Assembly (NCBI GenBank): GCA_030867875.1 | Contig: JAOWCC010000936.1 | Location: forward strand, 15,942,095-16,006,094 | Source of the DNA: Actinernus sp. WN-2022 | Lineage: Eukaryota > Cnidaria > Anthozoa > Actiniaria > Actinernidae | Direction: 5' to 3' | DNA length: 64,000 nt | Shown here: piece by piece, positions 11,683-21,210 of the stretch | How the letters are laid out: every line of letters starts with the position of its first letter | How positions within the stretch are numbered: position 1 is the first letter of the stretch | Position numbers and translations under genes: made by a program | Notes under the pieces: generated by a model | What the model was told of the DNA's origin: nothing | What the model saw: only the letters and a program-made list of their open reading frames with translations | Database searches by the model: none

Positions 11683-11929
11683 AGGTACTGTCGTTGAAGA
11701 CTGAGATATGGAACTATTGACAGAAGGTGTCCTGGATATCAGAGAGCTTGTTCCAGATGTTGTGCGAGATGGATTACGAGAACGAGGTATACCACCCCTA
11801 GCTACAATCAGTTCAACTTCTCCCTTTGTCTGCTGCAGCACTCCAATGGCTTCTTGATGAGAAATGCCACTATCAAGCTGCTGCCCATCTATTGCCAATA
11901 TCTGGTCACTTTCATGAAGACGCCCATCT
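11683..11929 (-). CDS. PATJ/MPDZ: PATJ/MPDZ-like exon 3, second half of PDZ1 and linker
   Basis: The acceptor is GAATACAG and the donor GTGAGT. It enters with one base completing a Lys codon and leaves in phase 0. It encodes [20 protein letters not shown], then the C-terminal helix and strand of PDZ1 ([20 protein letters not shown]), then a Ser/Thr/Arg-rich linker (about 45 residues) toward PDZ2. The linker is of low complexity and likely flexible. Confidence 0.9.
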
Positions 11930-12257
11930 CTGTATTCACAAAATTAGATATTATGATTTGTATAAACATAATGGCAGTGTTGAGTAAGAGAGACAACTCA
12001 TGAAGTGTGAACATGAATAAAAGTTAACCAAAGATTGTTAGTGGGCCGAGTCTGTTCATTTTTAAGCACTTCTCTTCGTTAGTTTAAACACACGAACAGT
12101 GGTGTTCAGTTGAGAAAGACTTGAAACAAGAATAAAATTGAGTTGAAGATTGTTAGCGGGCCGAGTCTTAAGAATGTTTATTTTGAAGCATGTCTTCTTT
12201 AGTTTCAATATGCAAACGGCTCACAAGTGGAGGTTGCGTTGTTCGTCAATAATGATG
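11930..12257. other. Intron 2 part with an internal duplication
   Basis: The segment holds two related stretches of about 100 bp sharing the core GTTAGYGGGCCGAGTCT (about 12040 and 12150), apparently a diverged tandem duplication. No gene is seen. Confidence 0.5.
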
Positions 12258-12480
12258 GTGAAAGATCCTGTTCAAAAATTAAAGTGAAATATCACTTTTA
12301 GTGACAGAAGTGAAATATTACTTTTAGTGAAGTGAAATATCACTTTTAGTGAAGTGAAATATCACTTACTTGGTGAAATATCATTTAATTTGTAGAAAGT
12401 GAAATTTCACCTCAAAACTTCACATAAATGTGAAATTTCACATTTTAGGTGAAATATCACTAGTGATATTTCAGTTCACC
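12258..12480. repeat. Cluster of GTGAAATATCAC palindromes
   Basis: About ten copies of the near-palindrome GTGAAATATCAC or its variants (GTGAAATTTCAC) occur within about 220 bp in intron 2. The whole stretch can fold on itself in many registers. Clear termini and a target duplication are not seen, so it may be a MITE remnant or an expanded hairpin repeat. Confidence 0.7.
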
Positions 12481-13501
12481 AGCTTGTTCTAATCTTCTTG
12501 AGCAGTACTGTACATCCATGGGATTTGGAATTATAGGTACACATGTACATGTAGTTTATTATTGCCAATCAAATTAAGCTACATGTATGTACATAACATT
12601 TCATGTAGAATCCATAGTCACAGCTGAATCACACAAGTGCATTGCAAAATCAGATGCTGATTGGTTGAGAGGAGTGGTGATTCTAAGTGGAACCACCACT
12701 GTAGGCTAATTGCACGCAACATGTACAAAAGTACTAAATCTTCAAGTAATTCATTAGACTATGCGATTCAAGGAAAATCACATGCCCGACTCAGTAATTC
12801 CACTTTAAATTGCACACAAAACCGATATTGTCCTTGTTGTAGCGACTCAGCCAATATACATGTAGGTTTTCCTATAGAACTAAATCAATTGACCCACACG
12901 CTAGCTAGCATGTGTAAAACGACTATTCCACGGTGAATGTGGCAATTGAAAACGAATACAGTATCTCAACCATGTACAGGTGTATGCTATGCCATATATG
13001 CTTAATTACATTCTATCTCTTCACCACGTAAAGTAAAATACAGTTGGCCTCTCAACAGCGCCGCCTACTGTACATGTACAATGTAAGGTAAAACAAATTT
13101 GGCCTTAGAAATGTATGGAGTTTACCAAACGAAAATTAGCACATGGTTACCAAATATTTATTTTACCAAACGGCATACAGTTCCGGTTGAAAAACTTTTG
13201 ACAGAGACTGTAGATGTACACATACTGTACATTGCATATACATACATGTATGTAGAGGGAATTTCGTATGAGTGGGCAAAGTATGGCAATGACTTATGGC
13301 ACAGTTACTGTATGGCATGCTTTGACATTGAAATGGTTTCCCATTGTTTACATCTTTCTGATCCAATCAAATTACTGAGTTACGGTACAGTAAGTTACAG
13401 TACAGTTACGGCAAGGCTACGGACATGCCATATTTTTGTCCCACTCATTCAAAATTCACTCTATTTGTACAAGTAAGACCTATAAAAAATAAAGCACTAA
13501 C
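12481..13501. other. Intron 2 remainder, no gene
   Basis: Short open frames here (for example 12661-12936 and 13099-13476 on the plus strand) have no recognisable motif and lie inside the intron. TACATGTA-type palindromes are common. Nothing else is supported. Confidence 0.5.
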
Positions 13502-14084
13502 TTTCCAGCAACCCCTTCAGACTGTATTTCCTGGATGAATATTCCCAGTTCACCACGATTCTCGCTCTTCAGCCCAACAACACTAAATCCAAGTCCACCC
13601 TGTTCTGGTTTCAGAAGAACCACTGTTTCCACTTCCCGCCCCTGTGCCAGTACTTCAATCTTATTTTGAAAATCCTCCTCATTACCAAATTTGGACTTGC
13701 CAAGAGCTTCAAGTATTTGCTCTCTATTGTCTTCAATGTATTCTACATCAGCATCTGGAAGGCCTGGTAACTCAGGCTCAGAACTGAGTGACAGTGGACG
13801 ATGAATGTCAACATAATCATTAGTTTCCACATCCTGAGGTCCGCCATGAGGAAAAATTAACTCTCCATTTGGTGCAAACTCAAATTCTTTAACATCCTCG
13901 TAAGAAGTTCTATGAAGCTTTGAATTCAGTTCTCTCATTGATTGTTGGATAACCAGTAGCTGCTGGAATAGTGGACTTTCCAGCATAACTTTAATTTTTT
14001 CCAGTTCTTCTCCATTGTTATAATCACCTTGGGAGTGGAGCTTTCTTTGAAATCCATCAAGGATTTCTACAGCTCGTGAAGTTT
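13502..14084 (-). CDS. PATJ/MPDZ: PATJ/MPDZ-like exon 2, L27 domain and start of PDZ1
   Basis: This is a 583-bp exon with acceptor TATTCAG and donor GTTAGT. It begins ETSRAVEILDGFQRKLHSQG and continues through SPLFQQLLVIQQSMREL, the L27 helices of PATJ/MPDZ that pair with PALS1/MPP proteins. An acidic linker (about 90 residues) follows, then PDZ1: LLKPEQGGLGFSVVGLKSEN and GIFIQEIQSEGVAGK. The Glu codon at its start is split with exon 1 and the Lys codon at its end with exon 3, which confirms both junctions. Confidence 0.92.
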
Positions 14085-14762
14085 CTGAATAGAAGTAAAT
14101 AAATAAAATGTTGTTACAGTATCAAAACATTTTTATATTGAAGGTACCATGCAAGATAATGAGAGTCAATGCATGAGAGCTGATGAGAGCTGATGAGAGT
14201 TAAACAAGGGAGTGAGGAAAAATAGCAAAAACTCTTATAATTGCAGGTCTTTACTGATCAGGTTCAAATTTGATGAGGCGACCAGGCCTCAAAATTAAAA
14301 ACAATTCTTAGCTGCCACTTGCCAACAAGGAAATAAAATCTAGTTGCCAGCCAGCACATGTTAGTAGCCAAGTTGGCAACTAATCTGTAAGTTTTAGTTG
14401 CCAAACATTTTAGTTGCATTGGTGATAGGTTGCAATTTAGATTCCTGAGAGTGCAAGCAAGTTGGCTGTGAAATTTCAAATGCTGAGGGCACAAAGCAAT
14501 ACATGTAATTTGAACTCTCGTGCATTTGCATACATGTACTTATTTGATTGGGGCCTGCGTACATGTATGTGCGTGTACATGTAAGAGAACAGACCATAAC
14601 AATGTTGTGATTGCTCCAGTCTACCTGTGTTCTCATCTTCCAAGCCAGCTGCCTAGCTACATGTACTAGAGTATTTTAGTTTCTTGTTGTACACAACAAG
14701 ATGACAATATTCTAATGGTTCTGTCCTCTTATCAACTTTAATTTTAGTAGACTCAAGATTAT
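14085..14762. other. Intron 1 start, no gene
   Basis: Intron sequence with a short repeat GAGAGCTGATGA (about 14175) and a stretch repeating GTTGCCA / GTTGGCAA words (about 14310-14410). No gene or complete element is recognised. Confidence 0.5.
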
Positions 14763-15052
14763 TTGGGGGAATTAATAAATATTTCTTTTGAAGGTGACTA
14801 ACATTGTTCTGTAACTACTACATGTACTAAAGTGTAGATAAATATTTGCTTTTCATCTCAAAGTTTTACCATACATGCATTAACATAATATACATACATG
14901 TAACATATATTGTATATATATACAATGTACAATGTATATTTTGTTAATATGGTAAAACTTTGAGATGAAAAGCAAATATTTATCTACAATAGAATACTAG
15001 TTACAGAAAAATGTTAGTCACCTTCAAAATAAATATTTATTAATTCCCCCAA
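14763..15052. mobile_element. Foldback MITE (290 bp)
   Basis: The arms begin TTGGGGGAATTAATAAATAT and return as ATATTTATTAATTCCCCCAA. They are inverted for over 120 bp each around an AT-rich centre of TATATA and ACATGT repeats. Small indels separate the arms. No clear target duplication is visible. Confidence 0.78.
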
Positions 15053-15089
15053 TGTTACATGTGAAATTTACTTTCAGGTCAATTTTATT

Positions 15090-15320
15090 TTAACCTACAT
15101 GTAGGTTATTTATTTTAATCTACAGTAAGTAGTTATTTATTTTAACCTACGGGTACAGTACACTGTACGTTACTTTTGCAAACTACAAATGTAGGTCATT
15201 TTTTGCAACCAAGGTTTATTAGTAACATACATGTACATGTATATACATGTAGGTTATTTTTTAGTAACCTACAATGTACATGTAGGATATTTTTAGTAAT
15301 CTACATGTAGGTTATCTTTT
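15090..15320. repeat. Repeats of CTACATGTAGGTTATTTT
   Basis: Six to eight degenerate copies of a unit containing AACCTACATGTAGGTTATTT follow one another with spacers of variable length. Each centre is palindromic (CTACATGTAG). It lies directly beside the foldback at 14763-15052 and may be related to its ACATGT-rich centre. Confidence 0.6.
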
Positions 15321-15589
15321 GTATTTTTTACAGAGGGCACAACCCGAGTCAGACCCGACCATCTGCCAGTGCTTCCCAGAACATATGTTTTCACTTCTAC
15401 TGTATGTCCAAAGGGGTAATGGTTTGTGTCACCCATTTTTGCACAGTTTTAGTGAAATACATGTACCAATCTATAATAAGGTTTTTACTGGGCATACATG
15501 TATGCAAATTTGAACTAGACCATGGGGGACTGGGTACTAGTAGCACCATTATATATACACTGTAGTAAGAGTATGGTGCTTCACATCAA

Positions 15590-15800
15590 TCACCTCAGTG
15601 GCACAGTGGTTAAGGCTCTGACAAACAGATCCATTGGTTGCTGGCTCAAGTACCAGCAAGGACAGTGATATGGTAATTAGTATAGAACTTTGATTACATG
15701 GGAACAATGCAGCAATGGAAGGAGATAGGGAGAAAGTGATAAGGGTATAGGAAGGAAAGCAGAGGTGGAGAAATAACCTGGGTTGGAGAAAATAGGTTGA
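15590..15800 (+). mobile_element. Probable tRNA-derived SINE
   Basis: A box-A-like TGGCACAGTGG (about 15599) and a box-B-like GGCTCAAGTACC (about 15643) lie about 35 bp apart, the spacing of an internal RNA polymerase III promoter. About 130 bp of purine-rich body follow. A functional tRNA fold is not evident, so this is a SINE head and not a tRNA gene. The ends are uncertain. Confidence 0.5.
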
Positions 15801-15828
15801 CAAAAATGATCTGAAAATAAATTTGCCC

Positions 15829-16023
15829 TCAGCCTAGTCCCTGCAAGGCCTTCTGATCTGGCTGGTATTTTTTCTTAGTGGATTAATGAGTTCCCAGTGG
15901 TTTGTACTGGTGTGACGTCATGGCTTACCTACTGGCAACAATGAGTGGTGATGTCACAGACCAGTACAAACCATTAAACCACTCAGACAAAATACCAGCC
16001 AGAAAGCCTTGGGACTAGGCTGA
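15829..16023. mobile_element. Foldback MITE (195 bp)
   Basis: Ends TCAGCCTAGTCCC and GGGACTAGGCTGA are inverted. Further inside, CTGGCTGGTATTTT pairs with AAAATACCAGCCAG and GGTTTGTACTGG with CCAGTACAAACC, giving arms of about 80 bp. Flanking bases do not show a convincing target duplication. Confidence 0.8.
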
Positions 16024-16399
16024 TTTGACCTGTAACATACATGTATATATTTAAATGTAGGCCAGCCAAAAAGCTTAGCTCGCAATTATCTGAATTGAGA
16101 TAACCCCCACCCCTCCCTGCTCGCTGAGTATGCATTGGGGTTTGGGAATGAGGGAATTAACTGGAAGTCAACCAATTATAATTGTTTTGCTCTCATCTTA
16201 CATGTATATCTACAGTGTTACGGTGCTCCAATCTCACAAAGGACCGTGTGGGAGCTCTGCTACAAGCTTATAGTAACAGCACAGCTGTCAAATTCATTTC
16301 AATTCAATTTACATATTTCTCACTATTCACACTAGATAAATAACAAGGGAGAGATAATAAGTATAATTTATAGCCCTGTGCTATGTTGGTTGCTGAAAT

Positions 16400-16965
16400 C
16401 ATACCCAGGTTAATTGCAATCGATGATCAAAAAACTAATCAATCATAACCAATTGATGAAATTAGTTAATTGATTGGTATTGGTCAATCGATGAACAATC
16501 GATAGTCACAATAAGAAAAGGTTCATTGATTCGTATTGAAATGCTGATACCAATTGTACCAAGTCCTCACAATGAAAAGGAATTCAGTCACACTTCCTCT
16601 AGCGCTATAGTCAGTATTTGGTAAACCGGGTGAACATTTTATGGCCCAACTCCCGAAGAAGAAGGGGGAACATGGAAATGCATTCAACGTTGTGAACAAT
16701 CGAGGGCAACTCAGTCACCTTCAATCTGAGCTTGTTGTCCCACTTATAAGCTTTGGCCACTGCTCAATAGAATTGAACACAAATGGTGTTAATGTGTGTT
16801 GAACATTGAACATCAAGGAATTTGACACCAATCGATACAGTTAGATCAATCAATTGAAATCAATGCCAATTGATAAAAATATGTTATTGTCCATCGATTA
16901 TCAATATCAATCAATTGATATTGATTGGTATTGATTATCATCGATTATCATTGATCACCGATTCA
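16400..16965. repeat. ATCGATT/AATTGAT-rich degenerate repeat region
   Basis: Many copies of CAATCGAT, ATCAATTGAT and ATCGATTATCA in both orientations lie in two clusters (16420-16530 and 16800-16965). They flank about 250 bp of ordinary sequence. The inverted words suggest a decayed foldback element. No coding sequence is seen. Confidence 0.55.
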
Positions 16966-17137
16966 TGGAAACGAGATGTGAATTAACTGTCTTGCACACT
17001 CGCTCTGTTTTCTTAATGAAATTTGATGTTACACTTACATGTAGACTAATTTTTTACAGAAAAACTAAAAAAAACTGAAAAAGAAAACTGAATTTCTAAC
17101 GGGACCTGAAAAATTATCAAAGCCAGGACCCAGCTAA

Positions 17138-17491
17138 GGCCCTGTTTATATGAAGGAAAGTTGGCTCGGGAGGGAGGGTTACCCTTACTACCAACTTTAC
17201 TGAGCGTTTATATGGAAGAAAAGTTGTCTCGGGTGCCCGAGACAACTTTGTTTTGAGCGAGTCTGGGCATGTAATATTGGATTACGCATACTCTGTGTGT
17301 CCCGCGTTGGTCCGGTTAGGCGAGCCAAAGTATTTATATGAGAAAAAGTTGGCTCGCCCCCCAGGGTCACCCTACCTTGTGAACCAAGTGCCTCGGGGAG
17401 GAGGGTCACCCGCCCCCCCGAGCTAAGTTCTGTAGACAGTTGACTTCGTTTTATAAAGAAATGTATGAACAGTTGGCTCGCCCAGGGTAGC

Positions 17492-17522
<31 letters not shown>

Positions 17523-17571
17523 GGGTGACCGGCTCCCCCCCGAGCCAACTTTCCTTCATATAAACAGGGCC
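17138..17571. mobile_element. 434-bp MITE with TAA target duplication and poly-G
   Basis: Terminal inverted repeats GGCCCTGTTTATATGAAGG / CCTTCATATAAACAGGGCC continue inward through AAAGTTGGCTCGGG. Both ends are flanked by TAA (17135-17137 and 17572-17574), as for PIF/Harbinger-type MITEs. Sub-repeats of the end (TTTATATG-GA-AAAAGTT-GTCTCGGG) recur inside, along with a run of more than 20 G at about 17496-17518. Confidence 0.85.
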
Positions 17572-17937
17572 TAAATCACAGATCGAATTGGAATTTAATG
17601 TGTTGTACCAATTCGATTTTCCTAATCCAAGATTCGGTTAAAGGATAAGAGAATTAATGAGTAATGTCGAATACGTGCACGTTTTGCTGTCAAATACATT
17701 GTAGATGCCTAAGAGTCTCAAGAAACTTTGTCATACACCGAAGACTGCGGCCTATATTTAGCTTATACAGGCCTGTATCTGTTTAACTTCAATCGGATTT
17801 GAGAGTAGAAAACTACCTCTGGAAGACAAATCATAATTACCAATAGTAGCTACACATATCACTACATGCATGTCAATTGTCATGTGTGATTAATATGACG
17901 CAGTTCAGCTTATACATGTACATGTCTACAAACTCAC

Positions 17938-17953
17938 CTGATATATTTGGCAT
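17938..17953 (-). CDS. PATJ/MPDZ: PATJ/MPDZ-like exon 1 coding part with start codon
   Basis: The minus strand reads ATGCCAAATATATCAG followed by donor GTGAGT. It supplies M-P-N-I-S and the first base of the Glu codon completed by exon 2. The product starts MPNISETSRAVEIL, which resembles the start of PATJ (MP..., then the L27 helix). Such a short first coding exon is usual for this gene type. The 5' UTR continues to the right; its boundary cannot be set. Confidence 0.75.
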
Positions 17954-18705
17954 GGCAGTTCTTCAGTGGACAAAATACCAAGTGTTATTAGACTAAAATG
18001 TTGATCAATGTTTCCTTGTTTTAAGGTCTCTCCAACCCGAATAAACGTGAACAAGAAAAATCCAAAGTTGAACTTGAAGTGCAATTTATGTCGGTTTTCC
18101 CAGCTCGGGTTTCAATCACTTCTTCTTAAGGAAAGTATGCATTATACACAACATAGCGGTAATAGATATCAGAAGAACACTATGAGCTATGAGTTTTCAT
18201 GCTTAGTAACGTGGTTCGTGTAAAAGAAAAGAAAATTCCAAAGAAATTCCACACGATTTCCAGATAGCTGCATGTAAATATTGCTGCCATCAGACGCTGG
18301 ATACCAGTCTCCTCACTGTTTATGTAAAACGCGGGAAAATCGAGTAATACCACAGGCTTCCCAGTTTCCGAAAATTATTATGTTTATTGCTGGATTCCCT
18401 GTGGCTCCGCTTTCAACGCTTCAAGAACAATTTATTTCACTCAATAGTGCAATGTGGGGAAGCTGTGGTAAAGGATTGTCTGCTAAATTGCAAATGCTAA
18501 GAATAGAGCTGCCAGGGTGGTTTAGTTACTCGGAACAGATAGCTATATATACAGTTAATGGAAGCACCCCAAATTAGTTGACTAAATTTAATTGAGCTTA
18601 CAAGAATTAGCTTAAGTGTATATAAGCCCTATGTGGCTATTATTGATTTGAAAATGGATGGCCAAAATGTTTTTGTTTATTCGGTCTCATATTGATCCCA
18701 CGGAC
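17954..18705. other. Upstream region of the PATJ/MPDZ-like gene, no gene
   Basis: The probable 5' UTR and promoter lie here, but no TATA box or CpG island is evident by eye. The open frame 18281-18577 has no recognisable motif and I do not call it. Confidence 0.4.
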
Positions 18706-18769
18706 CCATTCTCGTTCCCAGTGCCTCCTCAACTAAAGTTAGTTGAGGACGCACTGGGAACGAGAATGG
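18706..18769. repeat. Hairpin, 64 bp
   Basis: CCATTCTCGTTCCCAGTGC pairs with GCACTGGGAACGAGAATGG around a CTCAACTAAAGTTAGTTGAG inner stem. It is a short foldback MITE or the relic of one. Confidence 0.75.
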
Positions 18770-18786
18770 TTGTGACCTGACATCAG

Positions 18787-18946
18787 GCTTTGATGATATT
18801 TTGCTTTTGTTTTGAGCTAAAATCTTCGGCTGCTCGATTTTTGAGGAAACTCCCAAGACCCGAAGATTTTAGCTCAAAACAAAAGAAAAATACTCCGCAT
18901 ATTAAATATGTTTAAATAAAAAAAAAAGCAAAATACCATCAAAGTC
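18787..18946. repeat. Imperfect foldback, 160 bp
   Basis: The arm CTTTTGTTTTGAGCTAAAATC pairs with GATTTTAGCTCAAAACAAAAG. The outer ends TTTGATG-ATATTTTGCTTTT and AAAGCAAAATA-CCATCAAA also pair, although the right arm holds about 40 extra bases. Confidence 0.6.
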
Positions 18947-19203
18947 TAGATTAGATTACCGCTTTTACGTCACAAAGTACCATTCTGAGTGGATTTGTCA
19001 ACTTCGTGGTTTTACAATATAAAAGTATGAGTCCGAATCAAACATATTTTTGGGCCACCATATATATGTACTCAATTCACATATTTCAAATAATAATACA
19101 ATGATGAAGACTCATCTGTACAGGTAAATGTAAATCTCGAATGAAATTAAAACTTTTGAGAAATTTGAAAGAAAGCTTGATCACAAGTGAGTGCGGGCTT
19201 TCG

Positions 19204-19281
19204 TAGCCTGAATTTCAGCCGTCTCCTCTGGTTCGTTCCTACCGAGGAACGAACCAGAGACGACGGCTGGAATTCAGGCTA
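19204..19281. repeat. Hairpin, 78 bp
   Basis: TAGCCTGAATTTCAGCCGTC pairs with GACGGCTGGAATTCAGGCTA, with an inner stem CTCTGGTTCGTTCCT / AGGAACGAACCAGAG. It is a compact foldback element. Confidence 0.78.
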
Positions 19282-19645
19282 GGGCTTTCGGCTCACGTGA
19301 CTGCAAGGTGTTGTCCCAAATGCGGGGGAGCTCGTACCGGCCCGGGTCACGGTTCAAATCAGGTTGATATAATAATAATAATAATAATAATATTGATATA
19401 GTAATAGACACTGGTTACCAGTCTACTCACAGTTTATCTCTGTTTATGGATGGAGGAAACTCAATCTGGGCAGCGGTTTATCGCACCATAAGTACTTCTT
19501 AATAAACTGTCAAGCGTAGGGGTAAAGGGAACTCTGGGATGGTTCAGTGCCTACTCAGAAGTGCGACCCTGACTGGTTTCACGTCTCGTTCGGAAAATTG
19601 TATTTAGCCGACCGTCAATCAAACTGTCTAGTCTCGTACAAAGCT
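19282..19645. other. Intergenic with a (TAA)n run
   Basis: No gene. A short trinucleotide run of TAA lies at about 19369-19391. Confidence 0.6.
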
Positions 19646-20824
19646 CTTAAGGTTATCGTATAGCTTCAGGGCCGAATTTTAAAAAAAAATTGGTTTAATT
19701 TTGTTTTATCTAGACGGAGAAATATCAAAAAGAAACATTTTACCGGAAGATTGTTACATATTTTGATTGACAGCTAATACATCAATCGTCATGAGCATTC
19801 AACCGTAGCCTGAAGCGCGGGAGTCGTCGTTTGTAGTTCAGTTCGGAGTTGTTGTCAGCGTTCTATCGAATCTTTTCTCACAAAAATATGTCATCGTAAA
19901 TTCGAAGCGTATTCGCTAAAATTATCCGTAGATGTCTTTTTCAAAACAAGTATCTGGTCCTTGGAGTTCAAGAAAGAGGAAAAATTCAAAGAAATATATT
20001 CGAAATTATATATTCTTATTACCACTGGCTAAACTATTTTGTTGTACATTAGGCCGCTTGATTCCTCTTAAGTATTTCTACAATAACATGCCCAATCTCT
20101 GACATTTTCCGGAGCATATATCACGGGCTGATTCTTCGGGTAATGCCTTTATCTGTCCTCGTGCTTTTCTTTCGTCTTCCGCGTTCGTTTGGTCTGCTTT
20201 GGTTTTGCCTTCTTCTTGTGTTTAGCTGGTTTATCCTTTGCCGTTGCAATTGCCTTATTCTGGCGTTTGACCTGTTTATTCTTACCAATCTTGGTTTTGC
20301 CCATAATGAAGAGTGACTGAAAATCAACTGAGCACATCTGCTTGTTCTCCCCCACCCCCTCTCCCCTCCATTTGTCATTCGATCCCAGGTCTCAATCACG
20401 CTCGGCCAATATGGCGGCCGCTTCGATGATCCGTTTGTTGCGCGAAAAAACACCCTCCACCGCCTGCAAGCAGGCTAGAAGACCTTTGATTGTGTTGCTT
20501 TCATGCCGCTGAGAAATTTGTGGGAAGATTTGACAGTGACATTTCCCAGTCACTGGTTGAACATCATTGGCTGCTTTATGTAGAAGGTGTTTTTAAAAGC
20601 TCCAACTCGACGCGAATTTGTGCGAATTACTTCAATTTTTACAGATTGTTCGCAATTATATCAGCTAAAAGAGAGGCGCTGAGAGCGATTCCCGCATCTA
20701 TACTTGGATTGCGCGTTAGCAGTTTCACGAAGACCGAAATATCTTCAGAACGGCTTCGAATTTCCACAATCGCCGACACGGTTTCGTAAACAAGGACTGT
20801 GGGAGTCCAGAAAAGCAAACCAAT
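19646..20824. mobile_element. Tandem element copy 1 (left end TTAAGGTTATCGTATAGC)
   Basis: It starts CTTAAGGTTATCGTATAGC and is followed by a block GACGGAGAAATATC...CAAGTATCTGGTC, then GGAGTTCAAGAAAGAGG, a short basic frame on the minus strand, and a final block ending GTGGGAGTCCAGAAAAGC. The same blocks recur in the same order in the next copy, which begins where this one ends. The copy lacks its own right terminus. Here the two sides of the 2.8 kb insertion seen in copy 2 are directly joined, so this is the empty form. Confidence 0.65.
20149..20304 (-). CDS. Small Lys-rich basic open frame inside the repeat
   Basis: A 51-codon frame starts MGKTKIGKNKQVKRQ and is made almost entirely of K, R, Q, A and T, suggesting a nucleolar or RNA-binding basic protein. 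It is faintly like small ribosome-biogenesis factors, but this is not established. A second, frame-damaged copy lies at about 24200-24352 in element copy 2. It may be a captured host exon or simply repeat sequence. Confidence 0.25.
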   Translation of the reverse strand: MGKTKIGKNKQVKRQNKAIATAKDKPAKHKKKAKPKQTKRTRKTKEKHEDR

Positions 20825-21210
20825 CTTAAGGTTATCGTATAGCTTCAGAGCCGAATTTTTCAAACAAAAAAAATTTTCACGTAAAAACAAAGTTTAAAGT
20901 GTTAAGTATCCAACAGAAACAAAATGGTTGAATTTTCTTTTATCTAGACGGAGAAATATCGAAAAGAAACATTTTACCGAAGATTGCGTTACATATTTTG
21001 ATTGACAGCTCATACACCACATCAATCGTCATGAGCATTCAACCGTAGCTAAGCGCGGGAGTAGTTGTTTACTGTTCAGTTCGGAGTTCGCTCTGTGGCT
21101 TGTTGTCAGCGTTGTATCGAATCGTTTCTCACATAAATATGTCATCGTAAATTTGAAGCGTATTCGCTAAAATTATCCGTAGATGTCATCTTCAAAACAA
21201 GTATCTGGTC

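Larger units (their letters stand above)
1035..17953 (-). other. PATJ/MPDZ: PATJ/MPDZ-like polarity scaffold gene, 5' part (coding exons 1-6)
   Basis: Six exons on the minus strand join in a single reading frame of about 419 codons and give, in order, a start codon, an L27 domain, PDZ1, PDZ2 and the first part of PDZ3. That order is the N-terminal architecture of PATJ (INADL) and MPDZ (MUPP1), multi-PDZ scaffolds of the Crumbs/PALS1 apical polarity complex. The L27 domain would bind PALS1 and the PDZ domains membrane-protein C-termini. Every splice has GT/AG borders and compatible phase (1, 2, 0, 0, 0, then 1). The remaining PDZ domains must lie to the left of the window. PATJ and MPDZ cannot be told apart from this part. 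The introns total about 15.7 kb and are mostly mobile elements and repeats. Confidence 0.88.

Noticed and set aside
15590..15665. tRNA gene
   Set aside because: Box A and B-like words are present, but a cloverleaf with a paired acceptor stem is not visible; it is a SINE head at most.
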